Shown here piece after piece: positions 23,978-36,000 of a stretch of 64,000 bases of DNA (its first letter is position 1; the number at the start of each line of letters is the position of its first letter). The DNA comes from Ancylostoma caninum (lineage: Eukaryota > Nematoda > Chromadorea > Rhabditida > Ancylostomatidae). The notes below the pieces were generated by a model. The model made no database searches. It saw only the letters and a program-made list of their open reading frames with translations, and was not told where the DNA came from. The stretch covers positions 1,736,001 to 1,800,000 of the forward strand of contig JBAJFG010000492.1 of assembly GCA_037903475.1 (NCBI GenBank). The letters run 5' to 3'. A program made the position numbers and the translations under genes.

Positions 23978-26900
23978 AGTGAACGAGTGGATAAATAAGC
24001 AAATGAATGAATTACTGAGTGAAGTGATCATACATCAGTTTCTCTGAGTGCACATATTCCTAGAAAATCCTCCCAGTGATTCTCATGTTTGGTAGAAAAT
24101 GGCGTCAGGATTAGGAAAGGGGATTCATAGGGCATAGGTCGTAATAGGAATACCGCGAATCATGTTCATGGTAACCAAAATAGGAGCAGACGTAAAATTA
24201 ATTATGTACTTTGGGAGCTGAATGAGCTTTTTTTTTCTGGTGAGAAAAGGCCACTCCATCATCAAAATGGACAAATGTGAGGTGGAAATTCTGCCGGGGG
24301 ATGGAGAAAAAAAAGGGTTCGAGTCACTTAGCAGACTTTCGTGACCTTTTTCTTATTATGATTGCCTGCCACCGTGGAAAACACTATTTGCTTTAAGATG
24401 AGGCACCAATTTTACTAGTGCTACTGTGGTAATTGTCTAGAAATTGTTTTGTTTTCATAGGTTCTCTCGGCATGTACTATCCTTTAAGAAGTTGTCAGAC
24501 AATGTTTTTTTATCAAGTAAAGATAGTTGTTTGACGCGAAAGCCTGAGATGTGAAGAGGGTGTCGACTTTTCCTGGGTAGTTCCAGGACTATTAGTAGTA
24601 TCCTGGAGAGGTTACGCAGGCATTTCCAAGGATTGTAGCCACTCAAGCAGCAGGGAATTGTATCCTGCAGTAAAGGGCGCTCGCTTACTATCCGCATAGA
24701 GACGGGCCACTGAATAATAAGAAACATGAGAGATTCTCAGGAAATGCCAAATAACAACAGCGTTTCTACAATAACAATACTAGCGTGGAAATAGAGTAGC
24801 AACCTACGTATTCATCTATGCAAGCGAGCTGTTTTCCAGTCATGGCGCTGAAATGATAACGTTGCCGGATAACTACAGATTCCGAAAGAGATTGAGTCTC
24901 AAGGGTTTGCTTTCCGGATAGCCAGTGTTTCTGCTTCATTCTCTAATCAAAACAATAGTAATTATAAGTAACTAGAAGGTTTACTACAATTAATTTGCTC
25001 ATATTTAGCTATGTAAAGAACAGATTGCTGGTTGTAATGAAAATTTGACGCTGAACAAATAAAAACACCCTTTTAAACGACAAAATGCTACATGGAGTTG
25101 GTTGTCCGAAAGAGTAGCCCCGTATCGATGGCCACTCCAGTGGAGTGACTATCTTCATGGATCCCAATGAGCTACTGAGCAATTTATGGAACATCTTTCA
25201 TTTTCCAAAACTCTCACACAAAAACTGGTATTAGTCTTCGTCACAGTAGTATAGACATGTTCTAGGTAGTGGAAGTCGAGCCAATAGACTGCAATCCCGG
25301 AATGTGCGCTCATCCTATGGCTCTTCTGAGATGGTTTCAGCTGGTGAGTCAACGTATCTACCAGTGGTAAATGAAACATTTCAGCTATAAAAAGGACTTG
25401 GCTTGAAATGTTCTTTTCTTTCCTGGAAACCTTTACATATATTCTTCTCGTGGCCCTTCAAAGATTTCCAAGAGTGCAGAAAGTTGCTCTACCAGTAAAA
25501 GTATCCAAGTGCGGGAAAATTAAAAACTGAGATCTTTTTTTAAAATGGCTGCCTCAACAGTTTTTTTGTAGATGCACTTTCCCTAACTTATTGAGTGTAT
25601 TGTAGCTTGCGTAACGTTTTCCCCCTCTCAATTCGGAATCAGTGACATTACCAACACAGTACAATAACAGTGTGCGGTACAGAACGCACAAACGATAACA
25701 TTTCGATATACAATTCTAGAGATACATTGCTCCACGCATTTTTCTATTTTTCTGCAGTGTACAGGGCCATTCTTTAGGATGCGAAGAAAAACGGACAAAA
25801 GCAGTGGCAGAATTAAGGAATATTCTTGGGAATGTTTTCGCTTCCCCGTCCTCCGGAAGGGAGCGAGCTCTTCAAGCAGAAATAGATGCATTCTGTGTGA
25901 TTGGCTCTTCTCGGCCAACAACAGCGATGCTGAAAGAGTCAGTGGTCGTTCTAATCAGAAATCTCCCCACTTTAGATGAGCAGGGAGCAGTGCGCGGCAA
26001 ACAAAGCGCTTTCCAAAGCCAGTGGCTGGTTTCATAAGAGTGCTCGGGAAGATTTCAGGCTTCGTACTCATCCCGAGTGGAAGAGTTTTCCGAGCAGTAA
26101 GTGATACATCTGCATAATTATGCCACTAGTTATCATCGCAGGGTGAGACAAATCGCTCAGACAGGGTACACTTCGGCTCAAAGAAGTCACCCGATTCAGA
26201 AGAGCGGGCAGCCAACGATCTAATTGGTAACGTTCATGAATACGAGCACAGTGCCGCCCACGCCTTCGCTGAGGAAAAATTATAAAGTTGTCGCAAAAGC
26301 TTCCCGCCACCCACTTTCGTGTATTGCCAATTTTTCGGGATTGTTCCAGGATTTTCCATGCAAAACATATATAAAGATCAGTCAGTAGTCTCCTTAAACA
26401 TTATTTTCATACGATTCCGTTGCAATTATGACCGAAAAAAATCGTCATTAACTACAAGCATGCATTGCTGTTCCAGCTTTGTGAGCTTAGGAAACACAGC
26501 AACTAAAGCGATGCCGCAAACTACCCTCTAACTTTTAGTATGCGGTAAAGATTTCGTTCCGCAAGTTAGAAGTCGGCGGCTTGGACATGAGACACAACGA
26601 TCCGGCCGATAAGGTGAAGTGAGTCACGAGCGCCTCTGGCGCTATACCCACGAGCTGGTAGAGGAGCCCCAGGGGTATCACGCTGCAATAGCTTTTTAAC
26701 TAGATCTCTTCGAAGATATAAGGGAGTATGGCACATGTATTCATCATGGTTTGAGCACCCAACATCTTAAAGTGCCTTAGGTGCGCGCTTTAAATTTTTC
26801 GCTTTTGACAGACTTCTGCGGCGGTTCCCTAATCTGGCTCTCAGTGACGAGAATTAGGCTCGTTACGTAAACCACGTCAGGAAATGTGGGTGACTTGACC

Positions 26901-27043
26901 GTCGCCAAACCGAGAACTACTTCCTCAGGAAGAGATGCTCAGTGTTCGAATTGGGAAAGAACCACTCATGGGAAGCTGCTGCCAACAAACTCTTATGTTA
27001 CCGCATGGGTCCTTGTCAACAATAGTGGCACATATATAACGTA
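23978..27043. other. Gene-free stretch
   Basis: No exon with supported boundaries. Small ORFs at 24455-24727, 25628-25921 and 25779-26037 overlap each other on opposite strands and match nothing recognised. Confidence 0.35.
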
Positions 27044-27698
27044 CTCAGACATTCAGGCGTTTGGAGTGCCGGCCCACACCGTTTGTCGCGGCATGACACC
27101 TGCGGGACAAACGCAAAAGTGGGCGCGCCTGTTCCGTCGTTAGTTGCGCCTTATCCTGCATTTACCCTGCCGTGATGCGGCTATGGGGATGGCAGGATTG
27201 AGGCAGGTCATGTTCTATTGCAACCAGTGACTACAAAAACGTAATAGTGCGAAAGTGTCCTTCCTGCGCCAGCGCTCGACGAGCCCGACATCTGCGGCGA
27301 GGCGGGTTTTCCCGCCCGCGCCGCGTTGACACGCAACCGCACCCCACGTATCTTGTCTGACCAAACGGTACACTAGGCTACAGTTTCAAGTGGGCATCAG
27401 TTTCTCAGAAAAGTCCCGTAGGGCTCGTCTATTCTCCGCTAAAGTGGAGAATAGACTAAGCTTTCACAGCCGTCTGCCGTCTCATATACTCTTCGGTTGC
27501 CACGTGGCAATGGAGAAGAAAAAAACAGGGTGCACGAATACTGCATGTACCCTGCCTCTTGCGCGCTCACAGCAGGTTTTCCTGCTCCATCCGCACCTTC
27601 AGCAAGTGTTCCTGCTCCACCCGCGACTACCTGCCGGAAGCCTGCATTGGCCAAAAGTGGGCGGGTTCAACGGCGCTCCAAACGCCCGAATGTCTAAG
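27044..27698. mobile_element. TA-flanked nonautonomous DNA transposon (CTYAGACATTC family)
   Basis: The left end CTCAGACATTCAGGCGTTTG and the right end (reverse strand) CTTAGACATTCGGGCGTTTG are inverted with two differences over 20 bp. Both are flanked by TA, and both continue with GAGYGCCG and CCCAC. The 655-bp interior has no transposase-like ORF. It contains an exact 11-bp stem, GTCTATTCTCC and its complement around GCTAAAGT (about 27428-27457), and a GGCGGG-TTTT-CCCGCC palindrome near 27301-27317. The TA target suggests mobilisation by a Tc1/mariner-type enzyme. Confidence 0.7.
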
Positions 27699-27700
27699 TA

Positions 27701-30700
27701 GTTGTCAGTTGTATTGAAGAAGAAAAATTAATTCGAAAAAAAGGGCTGGAAATGGCGGGAAACTTTTGCGACAACCTGATATTAAAGGAGATTCAAAGCC
27801 TGAATTGAGACGTAGTTTGTACTATGACTTAAACATTGCGGACCGAGCACATGTTTGCATAGCGAGCGTTGGTGGCCAAAGGGCATTTTTCTAATAATTA
27901 ACCATTTGCACAAGCTGACCATAGGGGAACGTTTTAAAGTCAACCGCTTTGAATTTGATGGAGTAGGTCCTGCTGAAATGCAATGAACCCTACGAGGCAT
28001 CACCATGGTGTAGTAGCTTGAACTGGCTCTAGAAAAGCTAGTTCATTCATGAAGAATGAATTCATGATGAAGCAAGCTGAATTAGTCGTTTTTAAAAATA
28101 AATGCAGTGGCGAAAGCATGAAAACTAGAAGGCGGAGCAAGAAGGGCATTGCAGGCGCACATCCTAGTGCTAATGATGGGGTACTCTTCACTTCGGGTCG
28201 TCCTGCTTGATCAAGTTCAAAGCGGTACGGATCATCATGTACAGAAAATACTCTATAAATCCTGGGGCATCTCTGTCCCCTATATGGTCTTGGACATCTT
28301 CGTTCTAGGGCAAGAAAAAATCCAAAGCTTTTCTGCCGCGATGTGCCCCTAATGACTGCTCTGCAACCAGCTGGAGCATTTGGAGTTTTCGGAGAAGTTA
28401 CGAAATGTATCACGGTTGAACAGATTTAGCCGGAGCTATTTTACCGTCAGGAGCATCGCTAGCCTTCAAATGAAGCTGGCAGAGCAAGGTGTGTTTCACA
28501 AGCCACCATAGTTGGCCTATGCTAAACTGCTGTCAAGTAAGCTTCGCAGATGTTAACCAGTGCTCAGCGGATATGCATTTTCCAGCATAAATGGATTGAT
28601 TCTGCCACAAGAAACCCACCTTGTACAGAGATCCCAATAACAGACCTCATTCTGTGAGACATTCTGAATTCTACCGAATGATGGACTTCCACCACCAAAA
28701 ATTTGTCTCTAAAACAATGAGTACACGAAATCGATAGGTTTTCGTGTATTCTATTTCACATGAGTATCTTCAACTCATATAAAAATTTGAAATGCCTTGA
28801 GCAATACTAAAAGAAGCTACGCACGAAAAACTGTTTGTTGCAATACCTTCGACAGCAACTATTTTTCGCGTTAACACCATGTGCATCACGTCGTCCGCAG
28901 TGTGTTAATTTTCGTATCGTCCCAGTCCACCAACTCTTGGAAAATTTGCTTTGGATTCGATGTTATTCTGACTAAGAGGCAGAATTCACATGTAGTACAC
29001 GCTGGAAATAAACGTAATTTTCCGTTAATGTGTTGCATTGCGTTCAGTCTTCGTAATTCCATGACTCTTTCTGAGGGAACTCATCTTTGCGAGGTCACAT
29101 ATACCCTAAAAGAACAATTAAGAGAGGTTGGCTGGGTAGACGCTGAAATCGGCGATTTTTGACGGAATTTTCTGTCCAAACCTCAAGAGTCGTTTATACA
29201 TATGTGTTTAAAAAGAGGTCAGCGAGTTCTATCTAATAGTACAATTTGCTCTCGAAATAACTGCAGTTTACGCGATTCTGGAAAAGCGACAGTGAGAGAC
29301 GCTAACATCTGCGGACATACCGTCGTTCTAACAATGTTTCTGCGCAGTATTGTATACTGAAGAGAAATTGTTCTCGAGAACTGAGCACCACAGAATGTCG
29401 AAATAAATTCGCTGAAGTCGATGTCATCCCTGAGTTAATGACTCTCGCCTGACTTTCTGGAAGTTCATAGAGCAGAAGCCTAAAGGAAAGGCAGAAAAAG
29501 AGAATACCAGAAAGCAACAACTTGAAAGACGTAGACAGTATTATTGCGGAGCTAATCCAGGTGATTCGAAGCATTGGAAGTGTGAGAGAAAACAGCCTTC
29601 CAATAATAAAGTTCGAGTTTTCGACGTTGAAGCGTGAGCTCCGACTAGGATATTTTACGAATAAGTCTTCAGGAATAAACTTTTATGCGGTGCTTGTTTG
29701 TATCTGAATGCGATTTCTCATTTTCGAAGCGGAAAAGGCTCTCCTGAGGGTTTAATAGAGAGGTAAAAAGCCAGCAAAATCAGTGCTGCTCATTTTGTGC
29801 AGCCCACAGTATTTGATTGTTGCAATATTTCGATATGTCTCCAAATAGAACTCGAAGAAAAGCTAAAATGTGCTCGAAAAACAGGGCTCCTTTTGCACTT
29901 TTTTGGCTGCGCTCTTTTAATGGGACCATATTTGTATCTGCCGGCCCTGAAGCGCAGAAAGAAAGAGAGAGTAATGCGGGTACAAATTTCTATGGGAAAC
30001 AACCTTTCTGAAAAATCCTTATAGGGTGAGGTATCAATCAAGATGCAATTAAATGACCCAACTCCTGTTATTGAGGTGCTATCGGAGTACATGAGGGACA
30101 GCATGTGCAAGGAGTAATCTCGCAAATCCACTACTAATTAGGAATCGCGCTAAACAAGAATGCTCCCATGCAGAACAAGGAAGAAAAATTTTTGGCTTTA
30201 AAACAAGGAAGTAATCAAAAACGGTTTGCCAGTTAATTATGAGCATCCTTCCATTCTGCAGCAGCATTCTTCGGTAAACCTCTTGGCACCACTGAGAACA
30301 ATTCACGGTATAAGCTGGCTGTCTACAGTCCACCGTATTAGCTGGCTGGCTATCTTGCTTGAAGGTATTCTCCGAGAATGGAGCACACTACATTTCTGTA
30401 ATGTTCCAAGAGTACAAGAGGCACTTGGGCAACAAAACAGGAGAGCAACGCCAGGAAATCACGTTTTCCCAAGATTTTTTTCTTCAGAATAAAGCTACAA
30501 AGCTAAAGTGAATCTTCAAGAATCTTCCCTTGAACGGCCGGGAGAAGTAACACCATATCACGCAATGTTATTATTTGAGAGAAAGCTCGACTAGCTATTG
30601 TTTTTGACGCTACTGCTCCAAAGGTTGAACTGCTCAGGTCCTGAGGGAGCCACTTACTGCTGTGAGTGAATACTAATGAGAACAAGTTGAATGACTCGAA

Positions 30701-31744
30701 AAAATAGAAAAAAGCAACTTTATCAGAAGAGCTGCCTTCAGATATCTTGTTCGGTAGAAAAATTTGGAAGTTTTTTAGAGGCTTCTGGATTTCCTATGCT
30801 GCTATGAAGAAGAGAAAAAAGTGGCGGTGATATACCTGCTTGGCTGAGTTAGAAATGCAGTTAGCTCTATGGCGTAAATTATTGCCATTTTATTTTGAAA
30901 GATCAGAGAAAACAATGAAAAGTGTGTAATGAAATGAAGTTCCGGTAACGGGATGAGAAAGAGGAAATTAATAACTGTTGAGTTTGCGTGGATTTCTCTT
31001 TCAGCTCTACTGAAAAAGTCAGAAAAGCAGAAGTAGGAGTGAATATTTGTGAAGGTGGAAGCTGCCGAGCTTGACATTGACATGACATTAAATTTTAACG
31101 GAAACTAGCCGAACAAGAAAAAACCGAGGTTTCTCTATTTTTCTAACAAAAATCCATCTACGAATCTGGTTAGCGCAGAAGTCTATAAGATAATCTACTC
31201 TTCTAATTTCTCCTGTTTTTCAACGGGAATCTTTTTAGACTCCTTCCTTTTCTAAACTTCACTGGAGATTCCTTTTTCACCTGCACAATCCTCGGAAACA
31301 ATCGACTGTTTCAATTTTTAAGGAGCTTGTGGGAAAATACGAACACAGAAAGCATTTTTTTTAAAATAATGCGGATGTGATGCACATTATGCAACAATCC
31401 CTTTCGTCTGAGTGTGGACAAGTGATGCAGAGGTGCATCACGCGAAATGTGCTCCTCATATCCATAAAACCTTCCCCTATGGTCAGACGGTGCAAATGGT
31501 GAATTATCAGAAAAATATCCTCTGGCCACCCACGCTCACCATGCAAAAATGTGCTCGGTCCGAAGTGTGTCAATTCATGGGTTGTCTGTTCTCTTGCTAT
31601 TTTTGCAAGCGTGAGTGGAAGGGTGGTCTACTGCCAGTTGAAGTTCCCAAGTTCGGAATTAGTAGAGAGCAAAGTTTTTGATCCGTTACGAATATTGGTG
31701 GGTAAGCTATTGTTATGATTGAGAGTAAGCATGACGGATGAAAT
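27701..31744. other. Gene-free stretch
   Basis: No supported exons. The 137-codon minus ORF at 28000-28413 and the 113-codon minus ORF at 29790-30131 have no splice context or recognisable motif. A short imperfect direct repeat, TATAAGCTGGCTG / TATTAGCTGGCTG, lies near 30310-30350. Confidence 0.35.
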
Positions 31745-31835
31745 GGCTGGGTGGTACAATCGATAGAGTGCCAGGCTTCTGATCTGACCCCCTCCCCACT
31801 GGTTCTAGCCCTGCGGGGGTCCGAACTTGAGGGCA
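31745..31835 (+). repeat. tRNA-related SINE head or tRNA pseudogene
   Basis: GGCTGGGTGGTACAATCGAT followed by AGAGTGCCAGGCTTCTGATCTG reads as an acceptor 5' strand, a D-arm with an A-box-like TGGTACAATCG, and an anticodon arm whose CTTCTGA loop would present TCT (Arg). The anticodon stem has mismatches. After an interruption rich in C, GGGGGTCCGAAC resembles a B-box with substitutions. The acceptor stem cannot be closed, so it is not a functional tRNA. Downstream sequence to about 31950 may be SINE body. Confidence 0.55.
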
Positions 31836-33019
31836 GTAGCTAGAATCCATGATTATGTGTTTGTGGTTCAATGTTGACGTCCTCGATCTTCTCTACCGCT
31901 AGAGAAGTGATAAAGGCATTCCGAGTGGGGATCAGCGAGAACTTTTTAGGTAAATAAGTAGCTTGAGAAGCAGAGGAATAATTCTTTCTGAGTGGCACAC
32001 GTGGCAGAGGTCTAACTCATCTTATTCTATGAGTTCCAGTCGGAGTTACAGGCAGAGCTCTGTGACATAATTCATGAACATATCTGGGAAGATTGTGACC
32101 TTCACCTTGATGAGATGAGCTGAATTTTTAGGATAAAAGTTGCTGCACTTCTCCACTCTTGGTCAAAGGCTGTGTGTCACCTCGTCTCGTGAGCTGAAAA
32201 TACCAACAGACCTCCTCGTCAGGCTAGTTCCAAAGATGTACGTCAAAGTTCATAAAAATGACGAAAACCCCGTTTTCGGAGAGTCCGAAAGTGCAGCTCA
32301 CGGACCACTTGGGCGGAGCGGTCCGTGACTGTGCTGGCTGCGCGCCCCATCTGCAGCGTTGGCCAACACGTCTAGACGTGTCCGATCGATGAGATCAATG
32401 GTTTCACGCGTCCACTCGGCTCGACAAACAGTTACAAAACCCGTCCCGAAAAACATTTAAAAGTAGGATTTAAAGACCTTTTGTAACATTTTAGATATAC
32501 CGCTGGATTCAGCGTGTCGAGGGAATTCAGAATCGGTAAAAGCTGAGACACGAGAACGAGGTGGCACACTGCCTTTAAGCTGACGTTGTCGAATAAAATG
32601 AATCGATTTCATCTTCAGCGCAGTTCCATCCTGTGCTTGCGGATCGGTTATTGCCTTCGCAAAAACGAACAATGGGAGTGGAAAATGAGAAGAAATGCAG
32701 ATTTCTTCAAAAACTTGTTTTTTGTCAGAGCTCGTTACTTTTCATCGTCACTGCAAGCAGTATAACCCGAATGTGTCACTACGTATTTTCCCTTAGGGCA
32801 ACTAGACAACAGAATTCAAATGTATCTCAATCAGGGAACAGTTTAAACATTTCTGAAACGTAACATTCATATGCTTCTATGTACATACCAGAGCGCTAAG
32901 ATTAGGAATTCAACTGGACGTGAATTTCCCGAGGGAGAAGGAGAAGCAAAAAAGTAAAGAAAGAAGGACAGGTATGATGGCAAGAGAATTAACGGAACAA
33001 CATGACGAGACATTTTCAG
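31836..33019. other. Gene-free stretch upstream of the membrane-protein exons
   Basis: It may contain the 5' exons of the gene at 33020-38070, but none was resolved. It holds an exact 16-bp palindrome ACACGTCTAGACGTGT at 32366-32381 and a CACGGACC/GGTCCGTG hairpin at about 32299-32326. Confidence 0.35.
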
Positions 33020-36000
33020 GCCATTTATTTCCTGCTACAGTGGCTTGTCCAAATCACATGTGGCAGCGACGCTTGCACGATGATCATGAATGTGTTCGGA
33101 TACACTGCCATGGGACAGGTGAGTAAAACAAAGGGCGGAAGTACAACGCCAGAACGATGAGGTGTTCTGCTTGGGATACTGTTCATGAAATGAGATGTTA
33201 ATGAATATTCGAAGTGCACACGTTAGTACATCTGTCCCCTTTCTTTGTTCCCTTCCTTTCTTCTACGAAGAAGTCGTTGTTGTTGCATGCGATATCCTAA
33301 GAATCGTTGTTGCAGCTATTCGTGCTTCTCATCCTGTTGCTAATGTCAATTATTTGTGTTCTTATTTTGGTTGCCTACGGTCTCAATATTCATCGGACCA
33401 GGTTTTCTGCAGCGATCCTTGCAGTGGTAACTATATTGTTTTCATTACACCGCTGGTAAGAATGCATACTATGTTTTTGTAGGAGCGAGTCTACGCTATC
33501 CTTGGAATAGTTCTGTTTATTGTGGCCGGTATACTTGGAACATGGATGGCGGTATTTACGAACAATCCTGAAGTGAGCTGTTTGTAGCTATTTTGTCCAT
33601 ATCTTTTATTTTATTCTATGAAAATTGACATATATGAGATAAAAGTGCAAAGCCATATAGAAGTTGAGGTTTAGCACTGGGATGCTGGATTATAGTTAAT
33701 AGATCGTAGTCGATTTGAAGTCCCTGATTTATTACGCCATGAAATGGTGTGAACCCTTTATCTCTACCTGATAGAAGTAGTGTAAACATAAACAAATGTA
33801 GTAATTATAGATCAGTTAATTTACAAAGCAAATCTAAATTAGCTTTTCTCAACATTTGTTAGGAAACTAAATGGCAGTGGCTAAGTTTCCGTGATGGACA
33901 ATAGATAAAGAAAACGATTTTATGTGATAAACAAAGAGGAAAAACATAAAAGGTCGAACAGGAATCAAGTCTAGGGCCCACGGGGGGGGGGGGAGTGGCA
34001 TGTGCCATTACGTTTAACCGTGATAGTCACATTTAATTCCAAACTTTACCCACTCTTCTTGGCATTAAGTGAGAACATTAGCCCTAGTTCTCGTGGTGAA
34101 CGCAGGGGGATCTATGCCTGTCAAGGCTGTGTGGAAAGTGATAATCGTTGTTAGTCGAACAAATAATTCTAGACAGAAAATTGAGTAACCCACAATTTTA
34201 GTGGTCCGAATACAGGAGTAATTCGGATTTTAAAATATCTCATATCTAACAATCGTGTTATTCGAAAACTAGTGAAAAAGAAGAAACTCGATTGTTTGAT
34301 ATAATCATCGTGATATAGATTCCAAACCCACCCATTTTTCTTCCATTAGAGCACGGAAAGAAGGATTAAATCACGCATGTAGTAAATCCATAGAAGATGG
34401 CTAAAATCTAAATTCGTTCGGAGAGCATCATCAAAACTCAGCTACGATTTCGTGGGAAAGGTCGAGGACTTTGGATGGCATAGAAAAATGTTTGTTCACC
34501 TTCGAAAGGCACATCGCAGCTGTTCGTTGTTGTACAAAGGCATGTGTGCCAAATTTGATTACAAAGTTGAATGGGGCGTTGAAGGCAGCAGCCACAGAAA
34601 TTTTCGCTTCCTGGATCTTGAATGAATGGTGCTGTTTACGGTTCATGCGCGTCAAATTTGACGCGGCGATATACAATGCAGACCCCAGAAACAAAAAGAA
34701 TTATTGGCAGGAAGCGCATGTTCCTGGTGTTGCCGTCGCGATGGCCGCGCGAGCAAATACTTCGTGGAATTTCGGGCCGACGCGTCAAATTTGACGCGCA
34801 TCAACCATAAATACCGCCAATCCTGATCCAATTGGTTGCGGGGTCAATTTCGCATTATGAGCACTTGTAGGAACCTTTCCTACCACAGTACTCACAGGTT
34901 GTATCTGGCTCAGCTGGATCAGTAGTTAGTAAGTTGTACGAGTTTTCATGTTATCACTGGCCAACAAAATCTTCCTTGGAGCGCGGAAGGTAGCAGCTGC
35001 GAGATGATTAGGTATTGAATCCAAGTGGCAGGCCTTTATGTCAGTAATTTCTCTGCTCATTTAGACTAATGTTACATTATTATGCTTTCACTGTTCGCTT
35101 GCTTCTCACTTAGTATTCATTTCTATCTCTTTTTTCCTTTCGGAGCTTCCAATCTGTAGAATGTTTCGTATTTTTATGTTATTTGGTTTTTTTAAACTTT
35201 ACTGTAACGTTTTGTCTCTTTCTGACTCAGATTTACATCATTTACATGATGAACTTTCTATTCTCGTTCTCTGTATGATTTTCTCATTCAAGATTCATTT
35301 TTCCTAAATGGCGAAATAAAAGTCAATGAAATAGAAAAAATGCAAATTTTGGCAGCGCTATTGACTTTTTCGCTTGATCACATCCGTGTAACTGACCACT
35401 CTTCCCCCACGGAAAGAAATGGAGGCATGTGGAATTCGTCTCTTTGCGACTTTTGATAAACGTGAACACTTTACCCATGTTCCTCATAGCCAAATACCTA
35501 CGATTGCTTTGAAATCTCGATCACGAAATTTTCCCTGGGTGCTGCTTTTAAGTAGTAACAGTTGAGCGGATGGTTTCAAGTGTACTTAGGAACCTTTTCC
35601 CCTTGACAACGGCCACAGTTTCCGAAAGCGGATTTCCTTCTTAGTAATTGTTTTCGAGATATTCGAGAAATAGCATCTACGTGAGATGATGGGAACGATG
35701 GTTTACGTGAAAGGCCACAGAACCATCAAAAACCGTCCTTTTTATTTTTGTTTTCAATTTTTGGGCGACCGGAGGTGAAGCGCTTACTGGCCGTGGGGGA
35801 TAACTACATAGTGGCCCAGGCTCGGTAAGACGCGATCGCTCAGTACGTTGACCATGAATTACTGGCACAAATTACGATTGGGCGCCAATTGAACGGTCTG
35901 CAAGCACTTCGGAACATTTCACCTACAACATTGAAATGAGCGTGCGGACTGGGTTCAGGGTGCTCTAATGTTTGAGAATAGAAAATCAGGTGGAACTCCC

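Noticed and set aside
23741..24031. Repetitive SFIHSFIHS ORFs
   Set aside because: They are translation of the GAAT microsatellite.
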